In this document: one piece after another, positions 36,701 to 48,041 of the stretch
How positions within the stretch are numbered: the stretch's first letter is position 1
Layout of the letters: each line of letters starts with the position of its first letter
Origin: Phoronis australis
Taxonomy: Eukaryota > Phoronida > Phoronidae
Length of the DNA stretch: 64,000 nt
Direction of reading: 5' to 3'
NCBI GenBank assembly: GCA_002633005.1
Contig: NMRA01000450.1
Span: forward strand, 164,876-228,875
Made by a program: the position numbers and the translations under genes
Notes under the pieces: generated by a model
What the model saw: only the letters and a program-made list of their open reading frames with translations
The model's database searches: none
Told to the model about the DNA's origin: nothing

Positions 36701-37769
36701 TATGGTTCAGATGTTTTCTCTCTCTCTCTTTTCCATCTCAATGTGCACTTAAAGTCGTTTAAGAAGAACAACATTTGGTGACGTCGTATGTGCCTTGGCG
36801 AAAGTGGAGGGAATTTGTGACATCATAGAATTTCCGAAGTTAGCTTGCACTATACCTGGGGAATTGTCCGGTGTATTTGGCTTTGCTGAGAAGTATGTAA
36901 ACCAAGTCGAAGAGCGGATCCGCGAAGAATTTGATTTTAATTTAAAGTCGTCTGTGTCCAACGTTTTTCAATCAAACATGACTGAATCGCTAAGAGACAT
37001 GAAAGATAATGTTCAACAGAAGTTAGGCACTGTGATGTCGAGTATAAAGCTCTTCCTCAACATTTTTAGCAAGCTTTGCACCGTGTCTGTGTTCTTGGTT
37101 CTCTTCAAGGCATACATGTACCGCCGGAAGTACTTGAAACAACTAGATTTCGATAACAAATACCTCAGTGCAAAGCTGGAGGAATTGGATGAAAAGCTTG
37201 TACAATCAGGAGACAGGCCAGTATTTCCACTTACTGCTAAGCAGAGGAAAAACTATGTTTACACAACATCTAAGCGACTCACGAGTGAGGAGAAAACCTT
37301 CTTTATAAAAGGAGCAAGAGTTTTTATAGTAAAGTTAGTTATTGGTGGAGTCGTATTTTTGTTGGACTACGGACTTTCTTGGTACCTCTCCATACTCCGC
37401 GAACAAGGAGAGGGCGCTGCTTTGGAATCCGTTGGCGAAAGCGTGGTGAAATTTGAGGTAGTGGGTGGTAACGGAGTAATGCCACAAGCGCTACGTGGCT
37501 TGACAGACAGTCTTAATGGTGCATCAATGGCCCACAATAAAACGATCTCCATGGAGACCTGCTTCCCTCGACCAAAGAGCACAGATACATCTCTTATTCT
37601 TCTGGTAGCGTACACTTACATTATGTTCATTCTGTTCATATTGGTACAAGCGTATGGATTGCGTATTTGTCATAAGATAATGGAAGTTTTTCATCCACAT
37701 CTTCAACAGGACAGGCTGGAAAACTTACACAACAAACTAAAGGTTGAAAAGTATGGAGACGACATATAA
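32280..37769 (+). CDS. DC-STAMP-domain (DCST1/2-like) membrane protein, copy 2, 904 aa
   Basis: Exons 32280-33764, 35253-35467 and 36755-37769 total 2715 nt and give an uninterrupted 904-residue protein. ATG 32280 is preceded by an in-frame TAA at 32217. Residues 1-320 are hydrophilic, Ser/Asp/Lys-rich and probably cytosolic. Membrane segments lie near residues 324-346, 353-374 and 378-400 (LLLALPAFCGARGRSVLW), then an extracellular region up to about 665 that includes the three-cysteine exon 2 and GKRRKRRSS. Segments 4-6 lie near 665-690, 756-778 and 846-872. DFDNKYL and QAYGLRICHKIMEVFHP mark the DC-STAMP domain. It ends in KVEKYGDDI with no RING finger. The N-terminal tail is much longer than in copies 1 and 3. 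A role in gamete membrane fusion is inferred from DCST1/2 and sneaky only. Confidence 0.9.
33765..35252 (+). other. DCST-like copy 2 intron 1
   Basis: A GT-AG intron of 1488 bp. Apart from the MITE at 34641-34800 it holds no recognised element. Confidence 0.8.
34641..34800. mobile_element. Diverged CAGTGGCGGATCC-family MITE with TATTT duplication
   Basis: Starts AGGGGCTGACCCAAGACTTT and ends TAAATCCTCCAGTG, with shared interior words (ATTCGCAAACT, CAAATGGAATCTGGGAGAAT, GGCATGGCCCCCCTTGCCCC). TATTT is duplicated directly at 34636-34640 and 34801-34805. Confidence 0.7.
35253..35467 (+). CDS. DCST-like copy 2, exon 2 (three-cysteine loop)
   Basis: The acceptor is TTGTTCTCGCAG|GATTGT and the donor CATAG|GTACGT, giving 215 nt that leave two bases (phase 2). 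Cysteines are spaced C-x11-C-x10-C and the exon ends in the strongly basic GKRRKRRSSDIS. It is the counterpart of 6447-6658 and 40898-41055. Confidence 0.9.
35468..36754 (+). other. DCST-like copy 2 intron 2
   Basis: A 1287 bp intron from GTACGT to the polypyrimidine-rich TCTCTCTCTCTTTTCC region before the acceptor. No element was recognised. Confidence 0.8.
36755..37769 (+). CDS. DCST-like copy 2, terminal exon with DC-STAMP domain
   Basis: The acceptor TGCACTTAAAG|TCGTTT restores the frame from phase 2; the exon is 1015 nt, the same length as in copy 3. It encodes EGICDIIEFPKLAC, FDFNLK, three membrane segments, KQLDFDNKYLSAKL, LDYGLSWYLSIL and YGLRICHKIMEVFHP, then TAA. No canonical AATAAA is evident in the next 300 bases. 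Confidence 0.92.
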
Positions 37770-38459
37770 TTCTACTTCCTTTAATTGTTAACCTTTCGAG
37801 CGTAACAGGGGACTTTTGAATTAACTTCTTCAACCGGCGTGCCCCGCCGAATTGAGCTGTGCTTACTTTGTTTTAAAATGTTGGACACAAATACATCACC
37901 TATCTAATGACAAATTTTGTTATCGTTGTCAAAAGTTGGCTGGAAGTCAACAACACCGTGACTACATGTATTCAAGACGTGTCTAACTTAAATTACATCA
38001 ATGTGTTATGCATAACCGCTTCTATCAATGTTTAAATATCGAGTACGAGACCTGTCTTTTAAAGTAGTATTTTAGTATTATAAAATACCAAAATATGTGT
38101 ACAAAATTAAACACAGCATAGTACGTAGCATTTTCACAATTTCGTGGTATGATAGATACATGTTTATTCACAAAATACAAACCAGTGTAAAAATAATTTT
38201 AACAAATTTATCGTGTGATTCAAGCATGTTACAAAATATAAAACGTATAAAAGACGATGAACATTATCATTCATCTCGGTGAACAACTAGATGTGAAAAA
38301 ATATAAATCACTACTACTGGAATTTACTGAAAATAATTTCTCGACTTTGCGCAGCCATCTAGATCCTTCTATTGGGGACTGATGACTGGCGGGTTCCCGC
38401 GAAAATTTCGTCACTCTGTGTTAGTGTTTATAGGAGACAACTGCAAGACCCTGGACTAT

Positions 38460-39105
38460 TAGTATGACAGCTAAATCTGACTCTCTGACACCTCGCTCAA
38501 ACCAAGACCTCTCTCTGCCCTCAAGCAAGTGTCCTTGTCTTTAAGGCGATAAAACGCTGAACAGTTTAAACCACATGCATTTGCCCTGCGGTGTTTCGCC
38601 ATGAGCTTTGTGAGCAGCTTTTCAGTCTCACCAATATAAGAATTTTTACATTCGTCACAACCGCACAAAGGGTGATGCGCCACTCCACTGACATCACCAC
38701 GCTGAGATTTGTCCTTAGGGTGCGTTAAACTAGTGCCGGCTGTGCCAACAAGCGTGTGTGTGCTATTCCAATACCTCTTTGATTAAATGTTTTTGGTTTT
38801 AACGGACGGAACAACAGTAGTGGTGGAAAGTGTTGGCTCCTTACTATCGTGTGAGTTCGAGGGTGTGATCACCGTACTAACACGAGACACTCGTTTGAGA
38901 GGACATGAGGATAATGGACAGAGAGAGAGAGAGACCGAGAGAGAGTTCTTGTGGGGTGTCAGAGAGGCTGCCTGGGTTAAAGCCAAAAATTCCTCTTTGA
39001 CAAGACACGGCGGAGTCAGGTTTAAGTTGTCTGACTCAGGGTCACAGTCTTGCAGCAGTTCATGAACACCGTCAGAGGGAGAGGAAATTTTCGCGGGAAC
39101 CACTA
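38460..39105 (-). mobile_element. Penelope-like element remnant with GIY-YIG motif
   Basis: Minus-strand reading gives TLVGTAGTSLTHPKDKSQRG, DVSGVAHHPLCGCDECKNSY and IGETEKLLTKLMAKHRRANA. This matches the linker and GIY-YIG endonuclease start (HPKD...GV.Y.I.C..C...YIGET...L..R..EHR) of Penelope-like and related retroelements. The frame upstream is Ser/Pro-rich and is broken by a stop at 38783. It lies in the convergent spacer between copies 2 and 3. Confidence 0.65.
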
Positions 39106-39304
39106 TGTCATCAATTTCCAGTAAAAGGAGTCAGAGGCTCCTCAAAGTCGGGAAATTGTTTGATAGTTAGTTCTAAAAGTGGTGATTTTAACATTTTTGC
39201 GAAATGAATAAAAGTTATCTTGTTATGTGCGCTGTGTCACATAAACAATTTTTAATTGGATACGTGACGTAGAAAACACGTAACGGTCCTGTATAGTTTC
39301 GGTA

Positions 39305-40319
39305 TTAATGTGATATTCGATTAAGACGACCTCTTTTGATTTTGTTGTATAAATACTCGATTCTCAACTTTTGTTTTCCTGGGTGAAAAAACGCCATGAT
39401 TTGCTGACTAAGTCTCAGGCCATAGGCTTGAATAAGAAGAAAGAACAACATAACAACAAACACGACAAAAATTACAACAATTGTGTCTACTTGCGAACTT
39501 TTAGGTTGCGGAAAACATTTTATGACGTCAACCGAATGATTGTACTCAATAGAATGCTCATTCAGATTATCAGAAATATGACGTAACGCCTTTGCGAAAA
39601 TTCCTGAACCTGACACGTTGAGATTTATTCTGGCCTCTCCTGAAGACTGGAACTGAGAGGTGCCTCCATGACGATGAAAGGCAGACAAAATCCAAAAAAG
39701 AATAAAGTCTGCGAGTATAACAATAATTGAAGCTACTAGCTGAACAACAAAAACAACGACTCCCGTTTTGAAAAAATGTTTTTCGTCTTTGGTCAACCTG
39801 TTTACAGAATTAGACCGAATGAACTTTTTCTTTTCTTTTTTCGAAAGAGGAAATATCGTTTGACCACCTTTTTGTATGAGGTCTTTGTCCAGTTCTACAA
39901 TATCTGTTGTGATATATATATTGTCAAATTTCCTATCTCGCAGAAACCTTCGTCTGTAAAGGAGAGCTTTGACAATGACGAGTAAAATTGATAGTGCAAA
40001 TATTTTTCCACATATATCCACAAAGGCACCAGTAATGAACGTAAAACTTTCAAATTCTTCCTCAATTGCCTCTTTAATTTCCTTTGGAGATTTACTTGAA
40101 TTTGATGATGTATTGCAAGATAATTGCGTCTCGAAATCGAAATCAAATTGAGAGTCCATCGTCTTCGTCAAATTTCCCATAATGCCTTCTGCTCTGTTGA
40201 TCGCGTCAGCGAAATAGGTTGGTCGGCGACACAGCTTTTTGGTGAACTTCAACCAGTCACAGAACTCGTCCATCCTAATTGGTTTACATAGCAGACGCGA
40301 CAAGTCTCGTTTGGAACGC
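39305..40319 (-). CDS. DCST-like copy 3, terminal exon with DC-STAMP domain
   Basis: The acceptor GCCATTTTAG|GCGTTC opens a 1015 nt exon that begins with one base completing an Arg codon. It encodes DEFCDWLKFTKKLC, FDFDFET, membrane segments 4-6 and the family motifs, then TAA at 39307-39305. Confidence 0.92.
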
Positions 40320-43300
40320 CTAAAATGGCAAAATACTCGTTACTAACTTTAACAGAGATCGAGTAGTGTAAGCAACCTGTTTTCAATCGTAGCCGTAGGA
40401 AGATTTTCGTTGGCCGCTGAGCAGGGCTAAGCAATTCCATGCAGAAGCCCTTGACTCTAGCCGATGCATGACTGAATTCGCGTACTTAATATTGTGTCGA
40501 AGACTAGGTGTTTAATCAAACATTCACCGACAATAATGGACACGTCACTCGAATAAGCAATAAAGGTCCGAACCATTCCAGAGCAGCTGTAAACCTACGT
40601 TCAGACCGCTTACCGCCATAACTGAATCACGTGCTCCTTACTAGGTTGAAGTGACGCCAGGACTTACTGAGTCATGACGTAAGACCGTGCGCGGCGCACG
40701 AAATGCCTTGACAAGGCAACTTGTAGGTTCTGCTCATAAACAATAACAAATTGTCAGTTGTTTCTATGCCCAAAAATCAAATCTAGTTTGTTAAGGAATT
40801 TTTAGACCAATTTCATAACAATAAGTTATCGAAACCAAACGTCTTTTATGTTAGGTAAAATCTTTTACACCGTAATCGTTGGAGAAATGTCACCTACCTC
40901 AGAGGCCTGTGTATGTCCCGTTTGTCACGCCCAAAATTTTTTAACAGATCAGGCAAGAACGAAACACTCGACATGACGTTGATGCATTTGTTATACGCGT
41001 CGTGGAAACTTGCCGTGCACTTTAGATGACTTTGACGCAGGGATCGAGGACAATCCTAAAACGATGAAAATTTATTCTATTGAGATAATTATCAGCTATG
41101 TATCATTCATTAATAAAGTCAATAAAAGATGGAAAGAGAGCTAAAGATACTCGAGTCTGCTTACGTCACTGGCTACACCTTTCGGTTTAGTAGTAATTAT
41201 TTTTGTTTTACTTAACATTTGCGGTTGTTTTTACATGTCATTCTGACTAACATTCCAAATTGATGTCAGCTACAGGGGCGGATCCAGGATTTTGAGTTGG
41301 GGGCAGCAGGGCAGAATATTAGAAAGGATTTTGCCCTTCAGACATTCGCACCTCCATACTGCCAAATGGAATCTGGGAGAATTGTAGGGGGGGGCATGGC
41401 CCCCTTGGCCCCCTATAAATCCGCCACTGAGCTAGGTAATGATTGTTTACCTTACGCTCAATGAAATCGTATGAAGATTACAACTGCCACGCTGAATAGA
41501 CAAGTGGAAATCTCAAATTACAATCTGGACTAAATCATCTTCCGTTGAAGTAATCAGTAAATCTGATTGGTGTATTCTTATGTCGTCTTTAATCAGGAAT
41601 GCCAAATCGCCACTTAAATAAACTTACGATTCCTGTCCAAACGAGAATCAAAACAATAAATTCAAAAATTCCGCTGCATAGGACTTCAAAGTGCCAAGCA
41701 ACATCATGAACATTGGTCAGTGCACAAGCCAGGTGAACGACGAAATGAAGGTAATACATCTCCTGCTGATGCCATAAGCATACCAGCGAGGCATAGGCCT
41801 ACCGCCCGTGACTCTGTTCAACCGATTTACTTTTAATAAATAAAACGTAAAGTATACTTAACAATATGTTAATAATAGATTGGATATAAATACACTGCCA
41901 AAACTGCAGAGAGCTCCCGTTCGTGTTTGTCCTATATCCAAATTATAGGTCATCTGCAATGTTATCGCCAAAAAAGCATGGCTGTCAATTGGACGATTTT
42001 AACATGTGGCCATGTTAAGTGATAATGGGATAGAATTTAATTTAACTGCAGGAGTAGAGGATCAAAAACATACACAAGGACAAACAGGAAGGTTTGGACG
42101 TGGTGAGCTTTCTGATTTTCAATAAAGTTTCATCGCCATCTAGCGGCGATAGGTCTAACTGTCACTTGGCAAAATAAAAAAGATGATGACCACCTTTACT
42201 ACTATTGATGGGAGTGACCATGAGAACTGCAGCTTAAACTCTCCAATTGGAGGTATATATGCATATTCATATGTTGGAGGTATCAGACCCTCCGTCAGTG
42301 CATTGGGTGTTAATCTGTACAACAATTGAATGATGTGTTTACAGTGGCGGACCTGGGATATCACAAGGGGGGGCAACATTTTGTCCGGCTTTAAGCATTT
42401 GCGCAAACCACGATTGTAGATGCGCATAGCACCGAATGGGGGGAGGTCGGGAGGGGGGTTCCCCTCCCGCCCAGGAAAATTTTCTGTTTTCTCCCACTAA
42501 AAATCAAGCATTTTCCTTGATTCCTGAAGTATTCACCAAGTAAAAAAGGCAAAAAAACACGGAGTAAGCGTCAAACAGGAAAACCTGCAAGTACGGAGAC
42601 TCGAACTCCGGACTTGGCGGGTAGAGCGAGTGTTCTTTACCACTACACCACCACGACTTAGCTACTAAACTCTTAATAAGAGACCTACTTGTTTATGGTC
42701 CACAGCGTTTACGCGTGAAACCTACTTCTTTTTGTAATGGTTATTACACGTTTTATATTTTGTGCAATCGGTTCTTAACAAATTTGTTTTTAAAATAGTC
42801 ATCAAATGCCCAAAAGACCAAATCCGTTTTTAGTGTTGGCAATAATGACGGGATTGCTTTGGAAATAGTCTTAAATTAAGGTTTGAGAAAGAGAGAATTA
42901 TGAGTTTCTGAGTGATTCACTGAGGCTTCGATTAAAATTCACATCTTACCAGCAGCTTCTGTTTTTTCATCGTCACTCAAGTTCCATTTTCTTTAAAAAA
43001 TGAGTTGCACAGTGGACCAGACGACGGAAACGGAGTCGTAGTGCTCAGCGCCATTGCCGGTCGCCTGGGACATCGCGGGAGAGCCTATACTTAGCCATAG
43101 TTCCGTTACGAATGCGCCGTGTTCCGAATTTAACACTTGAAATTGGATCTGAGCCCTCCCCCCCCCCCAAACACTAAAACTGCACACATTTAGATCTTGT
43201 TTCATCCGTATAATTTTAATTACCGGGTTAATTAATAAACTCAACATTTCCCTACGCTCTTGCTGTTTTTTGCGGCAGCCANCCCCCCCCCCCCCCCCAT

Positions 43301-44330
43301 TCTAAATCCGCCTATGGTTTAACAAAGCATGTCAGACATGGCTAGTTCGTTTATACTTTAGACGTGGCCTACAAACCTTTGCAAACCGGACAATTGCTTG
43401 TCTGGCGTTGTTTGTATGATTATAGTAAGACAGTAGCGCGCCACCAGCAGGCTGAGCGGCTTCCCGTAGCCTATCGCCCGCAGTCTTCAGATCGTCAACT
43501 TCTCCTCGCATTTGTTCGGCAAGACTCTCGAAAGGCTCTTTTAACATTTTCTGTAAATCTTGTGTCTGATTGACCATCAGCTCTCCGTGACAGCTAATAG
43601 ACCGCGATATTTCGTTCACATTCGAGATCATGTTGGCACATGGTCCGCGCATCAACAGGCCAACGACGACAAGCCACAAAACAGCTCGCCCTCTGGTGCC
43701 ACACAGTGAAGGAAGAATCAGTAGTAGAAGACATCGCGAAGTTCTTGACACTGAATAGGCGAACCAACTGATGCCAAACACTGCTGCACTAATACCAGCT
43801 GCAATACTGGCTTCAAATCCAGCCGTCATATTCATAATGATATAAATACACGTGCTCAATAAAAAGCAGACAATAGCACCCGTGGCAGGAATCCACTTTT
43901 TGGTACCCAGCGCAGCATGTACCACATTGTCTACTTTGGTAAGTGTCTTGACCTTCTCTTCGTTGAGAGTATTTTCCAGAGAAACTGTAAGAGACCTTCG
44001 CCGACTGCTGCTGACATCACCATCTGTCTTAGTTTCGTCAATGTTATCGATGGCAGCGTCATTCGTGTAGATTGTAGCTCCACCAGTCTTCTCCCCCAAG
44101 TTGGCAGCGTAGTATTTTTCTTGAACATAATCCGTCGAACAATCACTGCATTCTTCCGAAAAGTTCCGAAGTGTAGAATAACTAAACAAATCATCGTCAT
44201 TATCGATTGCTATCTTGTTATCCAGAATCGTGTAACTGTCGTCAATATGGCCTGAGGATTGGGAATTTTCCAGGTCGACTGTTGAAACGCCAGGATTTGC
44301 AATCGTTAACGACATTTTAGTCCGTTTCAT
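39305..44330 (-). CDS. DC-STAMP-domain (DCST1/2-like) membrane protein, copy 3, 708 aa
   Basis: Exons 44330-43377, 41055-40898 and 40319-39305 total 2127 nt with intact GT-AG junctions and the same intron phases as copies 1 and 2. An acidic tail of about 145 residues is followed by membrane segments near 149-168, 172-193 and 198-227 (LILPSLCGTRGRAVLW), the sequon VNQT, a shortened three-cysteine exon 2, then DC-STAMP segments 4-6 with YRRRFLR, FDNIYIT and QAYGLRLSQQIMAFFHP. It stops at GRLNRISH, again without a RING-like finger. Its 3' end faces that of copy 2, 1.5 kb away. ATG 44330 or the in-frame ATG 44315 may be used. A TATAAAA box at 44367-44361 would place transcription start close to the first ATG and so favours the second. 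Confidence 0.9.
40898..41055 (-). CDS. DCST-like copy 3, exon 2
   Basis: 158 nt between acceptor CGTTTTAG|GATTGT and donor CTGAG|GTAGGT; ends in phase 2. It keeps the three cysteines but is about 18 residues shorter than in copies 1 and 2. The basic site is reduced to GRDKRDIHR. Confidence 0.85.
41273..41429. mobile_element. CAGGGGCGGATCC MITE copy with AGCTA duplication
   Basis: Ends CAGGGGCGGATCCAGGATTT and TAAATCCGCCACTG. AGCTA lies directly on both sides (41268-41272, 41430-41434). It is the best-preserved copy of the family, in intron 1 of DCST-like copy 3. Confidence 0.82.
42345..42500. mobile_element. Fragment of another GGCGGACC-ended repeat
   Basis: CAGTGGCGGACCTGGGATATC is followed by GGGGGGGCAACATTTTGTCC and a palindromic GGGAGGGGGGTTCCCCTCCC. 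The left end resembles the CAGTGG family; the right end was not found. Confidence 0.45.
42588..42657 (-). repeat. tRNA-derived SINE head or tRNA pseudogene
   Basis: On the minus strand, TGGTGTAGTGG (42650-42640) fits an A box. CGGAGTTCGAGTCTCCG (near 42611-42595) forms a perfect T arm and B box. The acceptor halves do not pair and the anticodon stem is poor, so it is not a functional tRNA. The gene-like promoter suggests a SINE. Confidence 0.55.
43252..43320. repeat. Poly-C tract and repeat end CTAAATCCGCCTATGG
   Basis: C runs with an N at 43282 are followed by TCTAAATCCGCCTATGG, the inverse of the CATAGGCGGATTTAGG end at 29789. These are two ends of one dispersed family. Confidence 0.5.
43377..44330 (-). 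CDS. DCST-like copy 3, exon 1
   Basis: 954 nt, ending in GCAAAG|GTTTGT in phase 0. It encodes an acidic cytosolic tail with SRRRS, then three hydrophobic segments and the extracellular helix region ending AIVRFAK. Confidence 0.92.
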
Positions 44331-44360
44331 GAATCCCTGTGTTGGTGCATCACGCGCGCG

Positions 44361-44367
44361 TTTTATA
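44361..44367 (-). promoter_or_regulatory. TATA box of DCST-like copy 3
   Basis: TATAAAA on the minus strand lies 31 bases upstream of ATG 44330 and 46 bases upstream of ATG 44315. A start site 25-30 bases downstream would fall next to the first ATG. Confidence 0.5.
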
Positions 44368-44850
44368 CTGAGTCCCCTCTTATCACCACTTAGATAACTA
44401 TCGTATTTGAGGTGGACTGTACTGTTTGGGAGATCCTGGCCGGTTCGATTCCAAGGGCGAGAGAAGTGACTGTTTTCAAACTGGCCGTCGCCATTGCCGC
44501 GCTTTCAGGGCAATGAGCCTATATTCGAAATAATGCCTTTTTGCTCGGCCTTTTTTACCCAAGTGGTCTACTTATTAGCACATGCGCCTGCGTTTCCCAT
44601 ATAAGCCCAGGTAATAGGCCTATACTTTGCGTAGGCGTATATATCAATTCACCTATAGATGCACCTGTTTTGACTACCGTTGTGCTTCCTCCTCGTAATT
44701 TTTACGTTTGCTTCTGTATCTTTGGAGTTCCATGGCGTATTTTCAAGAAATTTGGTAAATAACATTGCATGATCGTATTGTCGCGCATTTAGGCCACGGC
44801 CTGTACCTGAAATAATGTCTTTTCAACGGCCTTTTTTACCCAAGTGGTTC

Positions 44851-45000
44851 CAGGAACGGATCCAGGATTTTGTGTTGGGGGGGCCTGGGAAGAGTATTAG
44901 CCAGGATTTTGCCCGTAAGACATTCGCACTCCCCAACTGCCAAATGGAAGAGAATTTTAGTGGGGCAATGGCCCCCTTGCCCTCCCTAAATCCGCCACTG
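44851..45000. mobile_element. CAGTGGCGGATCC-family MITE copy
   Basis: Ends CAGGAACGGATCCAGGATTT and TAAATCCGCCACTG. The interior matches 16822 and 41273 (GAGTATTAGCCAGGATTTTG, GACATTCGCAC). Flanking 5-mers GGTTC and GGTTA differ by one base. Confidence 0.78.
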
Positions 45001-46434
45001 GGTTATCATAGTTGGCGCATCTATCACTTATTTGATTTTCCTCCCACAGGAAACAAGCACGTCTCAGTCCTCATTTAATTGGTATGGCCAGATAGAGACG
45101 TAGTACGTTCATGCTATGTCTCATTAAAATCGTGAACATTCAAATTTGTATCAAGCGCCACCTAGTGACTCGCTGGACAACTGCGTGTACAAGTATAATC
45201 AGGAAAAGAAACAATTTGTAAATAAATTGCAGTTGTAAGTAAAACACCACAACTGACACTCTTAAAAACAAGTGTTAACATAAAAAAACTATTTATTCCA
45301 AAAGTTCGCAATAGTTATTTGATAGTGAAATAAACAAATAATTACATCAGTGCCTTGTTTCATTAGGGTAACGATGAAATATTACCATACTCATTTACAT
45401 AAAAATTGTTTCGCAAAAGGAGACTTTCGCGGGATTGTAATGGTGACTGGTTCTCTGGTGGTTTCCGGCACACCGGAAGACGTGGGGTTGTTTGTAAACT
45501 AGTATTTCATGCATATTCACTATTTAACGAGACCGAGCATATTCTAATCTATGGTACATTTCCTTTACATGGAAAATGTGACCTTTGAAGTTAGATGTGA
45601 ACAAAACGATTGCAGCAGCTAATCTAACTTTTTTGACCGTATGCGCGGATACATGTTATTAGGGGTGGAGAATTTGAAAATAGTATTGGAATGAAAGAGT
45701 TTGCACTTCGTCTGTGTTTCAAAAATAATGTATCTGACGATTTTTCTAGAAATTCTTGCATACAAAGTGAATAATACTTGCGTTATCATTGCCAAGAAGT
45801 AGATTCACCATGATCTGTTAAAAAGGTAGTTTTACGAGTTTTCGCGTTCCCTGCCTCTTTAGTTTACCGTCATTCCATACTGTGACTTGCGTCATATTAC
45901 GTCCCTTTTGGGGGGTTATCTTTGAACCACGTGGTCGTCACCGTGACTAAATGTGACTGGAGACTCTTTGATCTAACGTCGTGACTTTTCGTCTGCAACG
46001 TTTACGGCATCTTTTACATCCAAGTTGCCTTGGTAATATGCGTATAATATCAATTATCGGTCACGCATCATGAGCTTCAGGCACAAAAGTGTCACGTTGA
46101 TCACAACTAAAGCAAAGACGCCAAAAACGATAAAAAGATTTAGAAGAGCATTTGCTGTCCGGACCATCGAGCCTATTGTGGGCTGTCGTGTCAATAATAA
46201 AAATTCGCGAGATTGAATGCGGTACGCCTCTTCGTTTGATTCGGATTCATTTTGATCGCGCGTGGGATTATATCGTTGGACCAAAACATCCCTGCCCACA
46301 TCCTTACGAGATCCAGTGGATTACCAAACGAATGACATTTTAGTGCCCTTAAGAGTGTTTCAACATAAACACTAAACAGTGGCAGATGTTTTCAAATTTG
46401 TGTCAAGTATGAACAGATCGTTATTCACGTTTCG
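45001..46434. other. Intergenic, no gene recognised
   Basis: Contains the hairpin TACATTTCCTTTACATGGAA (45550-45576) shared with 28095, and a short hydrophobic minus-strand frame at 46054-46299 that matches nothing known to me. Confidence 0.4.
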
Positions 46435-46740
46435 AGAAAAAGATTTACCTTCCGGATGTGGTTCTCGATTAAAAGGATACCAAATCCGGTTTTGGCCTAT
46501 TAAGAGATACTAAAAACGACTTTCCCCATCCAGTTCTCTCAAACAAAATAATGCTCTGTAACCCTCGACAAACCTCAAAAGTTTGGAGGAAAATTTGAAA
46601 TCCGGTAAAACGGGCAAGCGTGACCTACGCTTTTAGTGAATTACACCCCAATTGTGGGAAAAGACCACCCACCAAGGGCAATTGTATCCAATTTGAGGGA
46701 TAGGGAGGATGAATTTTTAATTGATTCCTATCTGCAAAAG
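46435..46740. repeat. Dispersed repeat, copy 1
   Basis: Shares in the same order AGATACTAAAAACGACTTTC, CCATCCAGTTCTCT, CCTCAAAAGTTTG, GGAAAATTTGAAA and TTTTTAATTGATTCCT with 51037-51330. This is a family of about 290 bp, non-coding, with no clear terminal repeats. Confidence 0.75.
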
Positions 46741-47065
46741 AGGACGATCACTCAGGCATTATACGGTAATGCCACCACAATGGTATTTACTCGTTTAACC
46801 GCTATTACACGTTCTTATCTAATTAATGTGGTATATTCATGAGTGGTATTAAGAGATTTGAGGCTATTAACTCTTTCATATCACAAGGCATGCGTGTAAC
46901 ACGCATGCGGATTTACTGAACAGTTCCAAATGACAAATATACGTGTTCTGTGCCTTAGTCAAAATAGGCGTTAATTATGGACTTGTCAAAGAACTGGCGA
47001 AGCCAACGACTAGCGGTGTTATGAACTTGGCCCGAACTGCAGATTTATTAAATCTTAGTCTATCT

Positions 47066-47456
47066 GTGCCCGGTTGCATGAACAGTCCCATATAGGGACT
47101 CACCTAAGTTCCCTAGATCTCCTGCGTATTCGTGGACTTGTCTGTTATCTTAGTTTCATTACTACCAGTAAGCCTCAAATCTAGGGCGACTTCTACGTTG
47201 ACTTCTCAATATAATGGAGAAAACTTATAGGATTTTTTCATGCAACGCGCCTGAGTCCCTATGTATTTCCATTGAACTCAAGGCTCAGTTTACAGGTATA
47301 TTATTAGAAACTGTTATTTGTCAATGAGGGGCTCATATAAAGATGGAATGATAGAAAACGGTTACCACCTGTAAGTAATTAACGAGACAAATACGCAAAA
47401 GGTTTAGGAAATGTAGTTCAGTCCCTATTTAGGACTTTCTTCATGCAACCGGGTAC
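47066..47456. mobile_element. Intact GTGCCCGGTTGCATGAA MITE
   Basis: 391 bp with inverted ends GTGCCCGGTTGCATGAACAG and GACTTTCTTCATGCAACC-GGGTAC and subterminal TTCCCTAGATCT / GGTTTAGGAA. It is the uninterrupted relative of the element at 22608-24178. No target duplication is obvious. Confidence 0.72.
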
Positions 47457-48041
47457 TGAAGTCCCGACTGATAAGTTTCGAATATTCCCGAGCCCAATGA
47501 CTTGTAAGGAACGAGGCAAGATCAAGTTGCAACGGTAAGTGGGCGCAAAAAAATCTGTTTAACTTTAAATTTTAACCACCTCATTAGCCACAAATTCGCT
47601 CATGGTACAGCGGCATTTACAATTTGACCAACGTGCGCATGCTCTGTTGTCCCAAAGGTTGCGATAACAATACGGGGTTGAGGTTGTTGTGGCAAAGAGG
47701 ACGGTGATTACATGGGGTTGTGACAGCGATGGTGATGACGGTGAATAGTGACAGTGACGACGGCGATATATACGTGGTGCCGGTCGATGCGTGTTGTTGT
47801 TATTGTGGTGTGCCAGTGCTTAGGCTACATTGCTCTCGCACTGTCCAACCCCAAGCTGCTGGTCCCAGGATCAATCACGTTCATATCGGGCCTTAATACC
47901 GCGATTTAAAAACAATGCACATGTAGGCCTATTAATTCCAGATAAACTGAGTCAGTGGGCGCCTAGTAACAGAACATGCGATGATTCACGATAAAGGCCC
48001 ACCAGAGCTTCGATAATTCCACATACATAACAGTAACAACA
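47457..48041. other. Intergenic with GTGGTGATGACGGTGA-type purine-rich stretch
   Basis: 47690-47830 is rich in GTGATGG/GTGACGACGG words without a clean period. No gene. Confidence 0.4.

Noticed and set aside
42588-42657. Functional tRNA gene
   Set aside because: A and B boxes are good but the acceptor and anticodon stems do not pair.
44420-44470. tRNA gene suggested by GGTTCGATTCC
   Set aside because: Only the B box fits; no cloverleaf can be drawn. At most a SINE trace.
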